Positions 8,232 through 15,991 of a stretch of 64,000 nucleotides of DNA are shown in pieces. The stretch comes from Woeseiaceae bacterium (lineage in GTDB: Bacteria > Pseudomonadota > Gammaproteobacteria > Steroidobacterales > Woeseiaceae). The stretch's first letter is position 1. Every line of letters starts with the position of its first letter. Location: contig JANQPG010000034.1 of assembly GCA_028289545.1 (NCBI GenBank), positions 35,691 to 99,690 on the forward strand. The letters are read 5' to 3'. The notes under the pieces are model-generated. The model did not search any database, was not told the DNA's origin, and saw only the letters and a program-made list of their open reading frames with translations. The translations under genes were made by a program, and so were the position numbers.

Positions 8232-8870
8232 GTGAAACTGATTATCGGCAACAAGAACTACTCGTCATGGTCGCTGCGCGTGTGGCTGACGATGAAAGTC
8301 AAAGCAATTGAGTTCGAAGAGGACTTGAGACCTTTCGACGTCGAGAACAACTACGCAGATTTCTTCGAGTTCGCGCCGCACGGCAAGGTCCCCGTCCTTC
8401 AGGACAAGGGGGAAACAGTCTACGAAACGCTCGCCATACTCGAATACCTGGCAGAACGTTTCCCCGGCCTGGGGCTCTGGCCAACAGGGAGCAAGCGGCG
8501 CAGCGCCGCCCGCTGCATTGCCAACGAAATGCACGCCGGTTTTGCGGCGCTGAGGCAGGCATGCCCAATGAACATGCGCCGCGAGCCGTCAAGGCTGGAA
8601 GTGAGTGCTGCCGTTGGGAAAGACGTGCGTCGCATCGAAGCAATCTGGGATGAATGCCTCCAGGCGTCGGGTGGCCCTTTCCTGTTCGGCGAATTCACGA
8701 ACGCGGACGGCATGTACGCACCGGTCGTCAATCGTCTCGCGGTTTACCAACTCAGCGACACCGATGCGGTGCGCCGATACAGCCGGGCAATGACCGGCCT
8801 TCCCGCATGGCAAGCATGGCTTGAAGCTTCACGCCGCGAGCCGTGGGTTGTCGACATCGACGAAGTGTAG
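8232..8870 (+). CDS. Glutathione S-transferase family protein
   Basis: 212-aa cytosolic GST: thioredoxin-like N-terminal domain (residues 1-78; NKNYSSWSLRVWL at the start, GKVPVL with the cis-proline and ETLAILEYLAERFP of the glutathione site) and an all-helical C-terminal domain. The SSWS segment at the N-terminus of helix 1 suggests a serine-type catalytic group. It is the first gene of an operon with tightly spaced followers (next start 10 bp downstream). It is divergent from a MocR regulator that may control the operon. Confidence 0.9.
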   Translation: MKLIIGNKNYSSWSLRVWLTMKVKAIEFEEDLRPFDVENNYADFFEFAPHGKVPVLQDKGETVYETLAILEYLAERFPGLGLWPTGSKRRSAARCIANEMHAGFAALRQACPMNMRREPSRLEVSAAVGKDVRRIEAIWDECLQASGGPFLFGEFTNADGMYAPVVNRLAVYQLSDTDAVRRYSRAMTGLPAWQAWLEASRREPWVVDIDEV

Positions 8871-8880
8871 GCGTGAACTC

Positions 8881-9414
8881 GTGACCGACATCCCACAAGG
8901 CGGCGCTCGCGACTTCGATTTTCTGCACGGCAAATGGCGTGTCCGCCATCAGCGCCTTCGGGAGCGGCTCGCCGGCTGCGGCGACTGGGAGGTTGCCGAC
9001 GCCATCGACGTCGTGCGTCACTCGTTCAACGGGCTGGGCAACATTGGCCGCTTCATCCGTTATGTCGACGGCCGGCCTTACGAAGGCATGTCCATCCGGC
9101 TTTTTGACCCGAGAGAGCAAGTCTGGCGCATCTACTGGATCGACTCGACGGACCAGCGCATGGAGCCGCCCGTCACAGGCGGCTTCCGAAACGGGGTTGG
9201 AGAGTTTGTTGGCGACGACGTGTTTCACGGCCAACCCATTCGGGTCCGCTTTCGCTGGTCGGAGATTACACCCGAGTCCGCGCGCTGGGAGCGGGCGTAC
9301 TCCGTTGATGGCGGCAAGCACTGGGAAGTCAACTCGATCATGGAATTCCGGCGTGACGATTCGCTGCCGGACGAACCGTTACCCACATTACTGCTGGAAG
9401 GACAAAACTCGTGA
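8881..9414 (+). CDS. DUF1579-like lipocalin-fold protein
   Basis: 177-aa soluble protein with an N-terminal DFDFLHGKWRVRH motif typical of DUF1579-like proteins, which have a small lipocalin-like barrel. GTG 8881 is used because the in-frame TTG at 8821 lies inside the GST gene; the ribosome site is weak. Its stop overlaps the GTG of the next gene by 4 nt, suggesting translational coupling. It shares the FDF(W/L)xGxW motif with a secreted protein at 25594-26139. Function unknown. Confidence 0.75.
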   Translation: MTDIPQGGARDFDFLHGKWRVRHQRLRERLAGCGDWEVADAIDVVRHSFNGLGNIGRFIRYVDGRPYEGMSIRLFDPREQVWRIYWIDSTDQRMEPPVTGGFRNGVGEFVGDDVFHGQPIRVRFRWSEITPESARWERAYSVDGGKHWEVNSIMEFRRDDSLPDEPLPTLLLEGQNS

Positions 9415-11294
9415 CATACCGTCTTTACGATTCATCGACAACCGTTACAGGCCGTTTTCGAGCGATTGTCGTTGGGCTTGCGGCCCTCGTGCTGACCGCG
9501 GCGATTCCGTCCCAGGCCGCCGACGAGGCCGCTAAACTGCATCGCATCGCCGACGCGCATGCCTCCGTCATTTTGTCGATCTATCCCGAGTGGGCTACTC
9601 AGCTTGGTGTTTCCGAAGACGTTGCCGGCGTCGGTTTCTCGAGTCGCCTGTCGGAGCTCGGTCCCGATGCGAACGAAAAAATCCGTGCCGCGTTGACGGG
9701 TTTTGTGGACGAACTCGGCGACATCGATCCCGCTGAGCTCGAAGGTCAGGATCGGATTACCTACGCCGTCATGAACCACGCCTATTCATTGGCTGAGCGG
9801 CACAATCGCTTCAGCGTTGGGCAGGCATCGTTGCTGTCGGCATCGCCTCCCTATGTCGTCAACCAGTTGTTCGGCCCCCAGGTCGACTTACCGCGCTTGC
9901 TGATAGCCCAGCAGCCGCTCAACACGAAACGGGACGTCGAGGCATGGCAAAGCCGTCTCGCCGACGTCGACCGCGTGCTCGATGAGCTGGCAACCCTCAC
10001 CGAGGCAGATGCCAACCGCGCAGTGACGCCGCCGTATTTTGTGCTGGAAGCAATCGTCAATTCGGCGGCAACGTTTACCGCGGGGAAACCCGAGGCGCAC
10101 CCCATCGCCAGCGCATTCGAAAGCCGCCTACAGGGCGTTGCGCGTACCGGAGCCGCGTACAGAGAACGCGAGCTCAGGAAAGCGATCGCAACCCTCGAGG
10201 AACAGGTGTACCCCGCCTACCGCGATTTTGCCGAGCGGATGAAAGCGCTCATACCGGCGGCAGGCCGGGACGCCGGACTCTGGCGCGTCGAAGACGGAGC
10301 TGCGCTGTACCAGCTTGCGCTCGACGCCTGGGGAGCGGACGGCATGACGCCGGATGAAATTCACCGGATCGGTCTGGATGACGTCGAACGCATACACCGC
10401 GAGATGGACGCGATTCTCAAGGCCGCGGGCTATCGGAACGGGCCCGTTGGCGAGCGTATGCGTGCGCTTGCCAGCGACCCGCGTCACCTGATCGCCAATA
10501 CCGACGCCGCGAAAGCCGAACTCGTCGAGTCTCTGCAGGCGCACGTCGACGCCGTGCTGAAGATGGCGCCGCAATGGTTTACGGGGATCCCGGAACATCC
10601 CATCGAAGTACGCCGGATTCCCGCTCATGAAGAAGGGGCCGCTCCGGGCGGGTACTACACGCCGCCGCCACTGGATGGCTCCCGCCCGGGGATTTTCTGG
10701 ATCAACCTCAAGGACTCAGCCGACGTGCCGGTCTATACCCTCAAGTCGCTCGTGTATCACGAGTCGGTGCCGGGTCACCATTTCCAGGCGGCGAAGGCGC
10801 TATCGATCGAGGGGCTGCCGCTCTTGCAGAACATGCTGTGGTTTGGTGACTACGGTGAGGGCTGGGCGCTGTACGCCGAGGAGCTGGCCAAGGAAATGGG
10901 TCTCTACGAAGGTGATCCCCTCGGCGATCTCGGGCGGCTAAGGATGGAGCTGTATCGTGCGGCAAGACTTGTCGTCGACACGGGTCTGCACCACAAGCGC
11001 TGGAGCCGCGAGCGCGCGATCGAATACATGGTCGACGTGACCGGTGAGAGCGAGGCGTCGATTACCCGCGAGGTCGAACGTTATGCCGTGTGGCCGGGAC
11101 AGGCGGCGTCGTACAAGCTCGGCATGATCCGTTTTCAGCGGCTGCGCAAGGAAGCTGAGTTACGGCTCGGCGACGCATTCGATATCCGCGAGTTCCACGA
11201 CGTCGTGCTGCGAGACGGCGCCGTGCCAATGTCCGTGCTCACGAGGGTCGTGCACGAGTGGCTGGATGGCAAGCAAGCGGTCGTTACGCTATGA
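9411..11294 (+). CDS. DUF885 family protein, putative secreted zinc metallopeptidase
   Basis: 627-aa protein with a signal peptide (about residues 15-37, ending PSQAADEA) and a large helical DUF885 domain. The YHESVPGHHFQAAK motif (H450 to Q459) has the HExxxGH-type pattern of a zinc site, with a downstream glutamate in GEGWALYAEELAKEMG, as in the gluzincin-like DUF885 proteins. Many members are annotated as putative peptidases; substrates are mostly unknown. GTG 9411 follows AAGGA and overlaps the previous stop, and ATGA couples it to the next gene. Confidence 0.88.
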   Translation: MTYRLYDSSTTVTGRFRAIVVGLAALVLTAAIPSQAADEAAKLHRIADAHASVILSIYPEWATQLGVSEDVAGVGFSSRLSELGPDANEKIRAALTGFVDELGDIDPAELEGQDRITYAVMNHAYSLAERHNRFSVGQASLLSASPPYVVNQLFGPQVDLPRLLIAQQPLNTKRDVEAWQSRLADVDRVLDELATLTEADANRAVTPPYFVLEAIVNSAATFTAGKPEAHPIASAFESRLQGVARTGAAYRERELRKAIATLEEQVYPAYRDFAERMKALIPAAGRDAGLWRVEDGAALYQLALDAWGADGMTPDEIHRIGLDDVERIHREMDAILKAAGYRNGPVGERMRALASDPRHLIANTDAAKAELVESLQAHVDAVLKMAPQWFTGIPEHPIEVRRIPAHEEGAAPGGYYTPPPLDGSRPGIFWINLKDSADVPVYTLKSLVYHESVPGHHFQAAKALSIEGLPLLQNMLWFGDYGEGWALYAEELAKEMGLYEGDPLGDLGRLRMELYRAARLVVDTGLHHKRWSRERAIEYMVDVTGESEASITREVERYAVWPGQAASYKLGMIRFQRLRKEAELRLGDAFDIREFHDVVLRDGAVPMSVLTRVVHEWLDGKQAVVTL

Positions 11295-11938
11295 GCGCTT
11301 CGGGGACACTCAACGAGTGCTGTCCGTGGTCGGGCAAACCGGTGCAGGAGGATTCGACGACACACTATCGCGGTCGCCGGGTTGGATTTTGCAATCCGGG
11401 TTGTCGGGACAAGTTCGAAGCGGCCGTCACTTCGTTCGACAGTCTGCTCGACGTCGAAGCGGAGGCCGCCGAACCGGTTTTCACACCCTACCGGCCTCGC
11501 CGTATGCGTTTTGCGGGCTATTGGCGCGCGGGTCACATTGACGTGAAGGCGTATTCGATTCAGCAAGTTGATGATCCGGCAAACCTGGCAAAACTCGTGT
11601 CGAGCGCCGAGCGCTATACACAAACCGTGCTGCCCGGGGCCGCAACGGAGTCCGGCGACGATCATGGTGCGGCGTACGCCATCGTGCACAAAGGCGAGGC
11701 TGGCTGCTGGCTCTTGATCCACTGGTGGGCGCATCAGGATATTGCGATGGCCCTGCTGGCATTCGCGGAGCACGACTCGACCGCGTTCTCGAGCCAGGCA
11801 GGCCGGCACTTCCATGCCTGCGTCTGGGAGCATGTGCTGATTCACCACGAGCGCAATGCCTGGGTGCGGCATGTGCTTGGCGGACGGCACAGCGTCCAGA
11901 ACTACCTGGCGGACGTGATGGAACATGGCGACTACTGA
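11291..11938 (+). CDS. YHS-type cysteine-motif domain fused to an uncharacterised domain
   Basis: 215-aa protein. Residues about 8-45 (CCPWSGKPV..YRGRRVGFCNPGCRDKF) resemble a YHS/TRASH metal-binding finger with paired cysteines. The rest (about 60-215) is an uncharacterised domain with RFAGYWRAG, LLIHWWAHQD and HACVWEHVLIHHERNAW, rich in Trp and His. ATG 11291 is chosen because it overlaps the upstream stop (ATGA) and restores the cysteine domain without an odd extension. It belongs to the GST-led operon; the gene after it overlaps by 14 nt. Metal handling is a possible role but is an inference. Confidence 0.75.
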   Translation: MSASGTLNECCPWSGKPVQEDSTTHYRGRRVGFCNPGCRDKFEAAVTSFDSLLDVEAEAAEPVFTPYRPRRMRFAGYWRAGHIDVKAYSIQQVDDPANLAKLVSSAERYTQTVLPGAATESGDDHGAAYAIVHKGEAGCWLLIHWWAHQDIAMALLAFAEHDSTAFSSQAGRHFHACVWEHVLIHHERNAWVRHVLGGRHSVQNYLADVMEHGDY

Positions 11939-12419
11939 GGCCGTCGTCGTCAGGCAGTTCCGGCGCGACGACGCTTGCGAGCTACTGTCGTTAATGAAGC
12001 GCCTCGCGACATTCGAGCGCTACATCGACGACTTTCGCGTATCGGAAGACGACCTGTGCCGGCACGGCCTCGGTGATCAGGCTCTGTTTCAGGCGTTCGT
12101 GGCCGAAGAGGTTGCAACGCAGCGACTGGTGGGTATGGCCGTGACCTACGTCATACCGTGGACCTACGACCGGCGGCCGACACTGGTGCTGAAGGAGCTC
12201 TACGTCAGTGAGGATGCTCGCGGCCTCGGCGTTGGCCGGCGTCTAATGACCGTTGTGGCGCAGCGCGCGGAGTCGATCGGCGCCGGACAGCTCAAATGGA
12301 CCGTGTTGCCGGACAACACGGTGGCTCAGCAGTTCTACCGGTCGCTCGGTGGCCGCCCCGATGCCGACTGGATGCCGTGGCAAATGGATGCCGCTGAGCT
12401 CAAGAGGCTAGCCGGCTAA
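11925..12419 (+). CDS. GNAT family N-acetyltransferase
   Basis: 164-aa acetyltransferase of the GNAT superfamily, which transfers an acetyl group from acetyl-CoA to an amine. The acetyl-CoA binding loop is visible as LYVSEDARGLGVGRRLM (about residues 90-106), followed by VLPDNTVAQQFYRSLG, the usual motif B region. The substrate is unknown; the overall sequence resembles polyamine/diamine-type acetyltransferases. It overlaps the previous gene by 14 nt and is the last gene of the five-gene operon. Confidence 0.88.
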   Translation: MATTEAVVVRQFRRDDACELLSLMKRLATFERYIDDFRVSEDDLCRHGLGDQALFQAFVAEEVATQRLVGMAVTYVIPWTYDRRPTLVLKELYVSEDARGLGVGRRLMTVVAQRAESIGAGQLKWTVLPDNTVAQQFYRSLGGRPDADWMPWQMDAAELKRLAG

Positions 12420-12439
12420 GGTGCCGCAGGCTGCAGGAT

Positions 12440-13360
12440 TCAGGGCTGTTCCCAGAAGATCGAATAGGCCAGACCGAGCGTCGGGTTTCTGACTGCCATA
12501 CTGTAGAAGTAGTAAGCATCGGGGAGTGCCAGGCCGCTATATCGTTTCTCGTCGAGCCTCAGCAGTTCGGTTCGCATGCCGGCAAAAAGACTTCGTGCCT
12601 CGCGTATAGCATTACGGTATCCCTTGTCGCCAAGGACGTCGTCACCGGGAGAGTAATGTCCACTGATCTTGTCGACGATGTTGTCCGTGAGGCTCGAGCT
12701 GTGGTCCTGAAAATCGGCAAGCTTGACCTCCTCGAGCGTGCGAAGCTGGCCTTGCAGGCGGGCGGGTACGGTTGACGGCGAGAAGTAGTCGGCGTCTACG
12801 AGCACGACGATCCGCAGCATCCGCGTCGGCAACTCCGTAAATACATCGACCCGGCCCGACCCCGGGCTATCGGAACTGACTCCGCGCATGTAGCTGCGGA
12901 TGATAAAGCAGCCGTCGCGATGCCATTTTTCGCGGCTCCGGCACGCCTGATGAAGGCGTACCCTCTTTCGCGTGTAGCCTTTGTTGTCGGTGGCATGTGC
13001 TTCGGGACGTTCGTGTTCCGCCTTGCGCAAGGCAAAATGGTTCAACTCCCATTCAGGCATGTGTTCGCCGGGAAGCATGTCGTGCTTGATCCTCAGCGAG
13101 GCCGGGATCGACTGAACGTGGCGGTTGAAGTAAAGACGCTCCGCCGGGCGGTAATACAGCGACCCGTACGGGTCTACGTAAGCAAAGTGTGTCGCTGTCT
13201 CGGCGACATACGGGAACTTTGCCCAGAGATCCATCTGGTTCTCGACCGCACGCCGAATAATCTTGCTGCGATGGCCTTTTTTGGGCAGACGGAGGGCGGC
13301 CGCCAGTCGATCCAGGCGGCTCAAAAAGCGCGCGTTGCAGCGCAGAGAGACGTTGGCCAT
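12440..13360 (-). CDS. Uncharacterised 306-aa protein with RHH-like N-terminus
   Basis: I do not recognise a family for the bulk of this protein. Residues about 3-45 (NVSLRCNARFLSRLDRLAAA ... HRSKIIRRAVENQMDLW) have the strand-helix-helix pattern of a ribbon-helix-helix DNA-binding domain. The central and C-terminal parts (about 50-306) are mixed, with aromatic-rich stretches such as PYGSLYYRPAERLYF and DAYYFYSMAVRNP; no catalytic motif stands out. No signal peptide or membrane helix is evident. The upstream 130 bp is unusually AT-rich, suggesting acquired DNA. Across that promoter sit a 46-aa ORF and a two-TM protein on the other strand, possibly a functional unit. Confidence 0.6.
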   Translation of the reverse strand: MANVSLRCNARFLSRLDRLAAALRLPKKGHRSKIIRRAVENQMDLWAKFPYVAETATHFAYVDPYGSLYYRPAERLYFNRHVQSIPASLRIKHDMLPGEHMPEWELNHFALRKAEHERPEAHATDNKGYTRKRVRLHQACRSREKWHRDGCFIIRSYMRGVSSDSPGSGRVDVFTELPTRMLRIVVLVDADYFSPSTVPARLQGQLRTLEEVKLADFQDHSSSLTDNIVDKISGHYSPGDDVLGDKGYRNAIREARSLFAGMRTELLRLDEKRYSGLALPDAYYFYSMAVRNPTLGLAYSIFWEQP

Positions 13361-13501
13361 CGAACTTCACCTTAAAGCCATTTGTACTACATATTGTAAT
13401 ACATATTTCCGTAAATACCTGTTTTAAATAAATAATATCTTTTAGTTACATAATATACTAAGTGTTATTCTGGGCGCGTGTAAAACAAAAGGAGCAGTTC
13501 C
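13361..13501. other. AT-rich divergent promoter region
   Basis: The stretch about 13378-13470 is far richer in A/T than its surroundings (for example TTTAAATAAATAATATC and TACATAATATACTAAG), so it probably carries promoters in both directions. It contrasts strongly with the GC-rich flanks and marks a likely acquired segment. Confidence 0.5.
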
Positions 13502-13642
13502 ATGAGACCAACCAGTCTCGCAGAAGAAGACAGGCACGCGTCGTTTCGCTTGCCGGCAAACCTGCTACTTACAACAGGCGTCGAGAGGGGCGCGCACACC
13601 GCAATCAGGAGGGTAAAGCTCGGGGATGACGGCATCTGGTAG
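13502..13642 (+). CDS. Small ORF (46 aa), possible RHH-like remnant or short peptide
   Basis: ATG 13502 is preceded by AAAAGGAG with a 7-nt spacing, a very good ribosome site, and sits behind the AT-rich promoter region. The peptide contains RHASFRLPANLLLTTGVERG, whose start resembles the N-terminal strand of ribbon-helix-helix proteins, and ends in KLGDDGIW. It could be a genuine short protein, a leader, or the start of a truncated regulator. It lies 155 bp upstream of the two-TM gene on the same strand. Confidence 0.4.
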   Translation: MRPTSLAEEDRHASFRLPANLLLTTGVERGAHTAIRRVKLGDDGIW

Positions 13643-13797
13643 CCGGATTTTTTCAAGGTTCGCCAGATTTTGGAGAAGGAAGGTCACCTTCATGGCATCA
13701 CCCCCAGGTCACGGATCGGCCTGAAACAGAGCAAAGAGATCCATTCCGTTTGTGGCATTTGCGCGTTTGCCTTTCGTCGCCCGAGAGGGGATGAAAC

Positions 13798-14580
13798 ATG
13801 CAATACCACATTAACCGCTTGCTAGTCGTCCTTGCACTCATGGTGACGGCGACAACCACATCGATGGTTTCCGTCTTTTTGGAAACCGGTAGCTACCAAC
13901 TCGACAGTACAACAGTCCTGTTGATTTCCGTCATTGCACTCGCAATCTCCAAAGTCATCTCGGTTCTTGCAGGTCTTCTGTCCTGTAGCCGCACGTTTCG
14001 CCGTTTGACCGATCCGCGCGCTGTTGCCGAGGGCTTCTGGATCGAGCGCGTGGAGGAGGAGTCGGGAGCTACGACGTTTTCGGTGCTGTCCATCGACTAC
14101 AACCCTTTCAGCGAGGGTTACACAATCGATATCAGCAGTTTCGATCGCGACGGCAACGACATACGGTCCATAAAAGCCTCCAACCTCGACTTCCGTTCGG
14201 GTTTCAAGAAGGTCGTGTACGACTTCAAGGGTACCGACAAGTCGACTGCGGGCCTGCACGTTCGAGGGTACGGCAGCCTCGAGTTCAAGGATCGGCACTT
14301 CGGCCGCTACAACTTCGCCAGCGGTTCGTTTATCGATTCGGCCACCGGCGAAATTCGCTCGGTAACCCTGCGCCGTCTGCGCCCGGACGAAATTGCAGAG
14401 GTTCTGACCGAGGATGAGCTTGTGAGAGACCCGCTGCCGCGCGTGACGAACCCGTGGGGCCGCATCAAGCGCCAACCCTATAAAAACCACGACTTTCCGC
14501 GTATTGCGCTCGCGTTCTGGAAACACTCGGAGTCGCAACGCGCCAACCTCGAGGCTGTACTGGACGAAGCCGCCGTCTGA
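13798..14580 (+). CDS. Two-TM membrane protein with beta-rich cytosolic domain (Cap15-like layout)
   Basis: 260-aa protein of unknown family. Two membrane helices (about residues 8-28 and 39-62) are followed by a beta-strand-rich domain (about 78-195; EGFWIERVEEES, GYTIDISSFDRDG, GYGSLEFKD, RYNFASGSFID) and a charged helical tail. This order (2TM then a barrel-like domain beginning with a G-x-W motif) resembles the 2TM-beta effectors of CBASS such as Cap15, but that is similarity of layout only. No cyclic-nucleotide synthase gene is adjacent. A strong terminator follows the gene. Start ATG 13798 has GAGAGGGGATG-type purines upstream. Confidence 0.65.
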   Translation: MQYHINRLLVVLALMVTATTTSMVSVFLETGSYQLDSTTVLLISVIALAISKVISVLAGLLSCSRTFRRLTDPRAVAEGFWIERVEEESGATTFSVLSIDYNPFSEGYTIDISSFDRDGNDIRSIKASNLDFRSGFKKVVYDFKGTDKSTAGLHVRGYGSLEFKDRHFGRYNFASGSFIDSATGEIRSVTLRRLRPDEIAEVLTEDELVRDPLPRVTNPWGRIKRQPYKNHDFPRIALAFWKHSESQRANLEAVLDEAAV

Positions 14581-14610
14581 CGCCCCGCCCGGGTTGGGCT
14601 GCTTTCACCT

Positions 14611-14638
14611 GCCGCCGGTCGCCCGGCGGCTTTTTTTT
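14611..14638 (+). terminator. Strong intrinsic terminator
   Basis: An 8-bp perfect stem GCCGCCGG / CCGGCGGC with loop TCGC is followed directly by eight T residues. It ends transcription of the two-TM gene. Confidence 0.9.
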
Positions 14639-14739
14639 GCCGCCCGCTGTGGCCTGCGATAACGTGCCGTCCGCGGGACTGCGTTATGCTCCTTCCTCCC
14701 GCGGGAGCGAGCGGTTCCCCGGCTGCAAGCGAGGGCGCA

Positions 14740-15876
14740 ATGACGGTACAAAAAACACTCTTTTCGCTGATCTTCCTGCTCGGCAGCACTCTGTCGGCGG
14801 CGCAGGCGCCTGACGATGGAAACGGCGACGGACTCGATGAGCGCCTTGTCGAATTCGGGGAATTTGTCAGGGAATTTCGCCGCGAGAAAAAAATACTTAG
14901 CCTGTCGGTTGCGGTCGTCAAGAACGGCGAAATCGTGTTTGCTGAAGGGATTGGCTGGCAGGACCATGACGCCGAGGAGCCGACGACGGCCAGGACCTCC
15001 TACCTGGTTGCGTCGATCAGCAAGACGTTCGCCGCTGCCACCCTGCTTGCGATGGACGCCGACGGGCATATCGATCTGGATGATGATTTCACGACCCTGA
15101 GCGACTGGTCCGGACGTTGCGAATGGCTTGCGGGTAGCGGCATCATTTTCGGCGGTGGCGCCCTCGACGACGGTACCGTGGTCGAGCCCGTACGCTGCGA
15201 CGTCCCGATCAGCCTGCGCGAGGTTCTGCAGCACCGCGTGCAGGGTGAGCCCGGCAGCAGCTTTCTTTACAACCCGGTCGTGTTCGGCCGCCTGTCGAAC
15301 TGGGTCGAGGAAAACACCGAGCAGAGCTATCGCGACTGGATGTATCGATACGTCATCGATCCGGGAGGGCTCGACTCGCTGGCGGCCGGCTGGCGCGATC
15401 CCGGCAAAGGCATCGCATTGACGCAGCTGGCGCCGCCCTTCCGCTTCGATCCCGACGACAACGACGGGATTGCGCCGTCGCCGCTGCCCAACCCGGAACT
15501 CAACGCCAGCTCCGGCGTGATTGCCAGTGTGCTGGATCTGGCCCGGTACTCCATTGCGCTCGACGAGGGCAGGATTCTGCCGGCCGAACTTCGCGAGCGT
15601 ATGTGGACGCCGCCCGAGGATTCAGACGGGAGCCCCGCCCCCTATGCGTACGGTTGGTACGTGCAGAACTGGCAGGGCCATCGGCTCGTCTGGCACGGGG
15701 GCTGGTGGCCGGATGCGTATGCCGGAATGCTCCTCAAAGCGCCCGACGACGGAGTTGCGCTCATCGCACTGGGCAATACGGATGGTCTGCACTGGGGTAA
15801 TGCGCTGAACCGGGCCGAAGTCGAAAAATCGGCGCTGGCGGAGAAGTTTCTGGAGCTGTTCGTCGCAGAACGCTAG
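14740..15876 (+). CDS. Serine hydrolase (beta-lactamase/class C-like family), secreted
   Basis: 378-aa exported serine hydrolase of the beta-lactamase-related (Pfam Beta-lactamase) family. ATG 14740 gives a signal peptide (TVQKTLFSLIFLLGSTLSAAQA) and has GAGGG upstream; the in-frame ATG at 14686 would bury it. The SxxK nucleophile motif is S92-ISK. The second motif is unusual: where Y-x-N is expected the sequence reads FLYNPVVFG. The third motif may be VWHGGW. Members include esterases, D-aminopeptidases and penicillin-binding-like proteins, so no substrate is assigned. It converges with a TonB receptor across a shared terminator. Confidence 0.85.
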   Translation: MTVQKTLFSLIFLLGSTLSAAQAPDDGNGDGLDERLVEFGEFVREFRREKKILSLSVAVVKNGEIVFAEGIGWQDHDAEEPTTARTSYLVASISKTFAAATLLAMDADGHIDLDDDFTTLSDWSGRCEWLAGSGIIFGGGALDDGTVVEPVRCDVPISLREVLQHRVQGEPGSSFLYNPVVFGRLSNWVEENTEQSYRDWMYRYVIDPGGLDSLAAGWRDPGKGIALTQLAPPFRFDPDDNDGIAPSPLPNPELNASSGVIASVLDLARYSIALDEGRILPAELRERMWTPPEDSDGSPAPYAYGWYVQNWQGHRLVWHGGWWPDAYAGMLLKAPDDGVALIALGNTDGLHWGNALNRAEVEKSALAEKFLELFVAER

Positions 15877-15927
15877 CGCACAGCGACTCACGGCGTTGTG
15901 TGTCGTTGCCGGAATGGGGGCTCAAAA

Positions 15928-15951
15928 AAAGGGCCCCTGACGGAGCCCTTT
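15928..15951. terminator. Bidirectional terminator
   Basis: AAAGGGCCCC-TGAC-GGAGCCCTTT forms a stem with one mismatch. It has A residues on the left and T residues on the right, so it can act in both directions between two convergent genes. Confidence 0.8.
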
Positions 15952-15991
15952 CATTGTGTGTCCGTAACGGACTCGAGTCTGGTCTGCTTGC

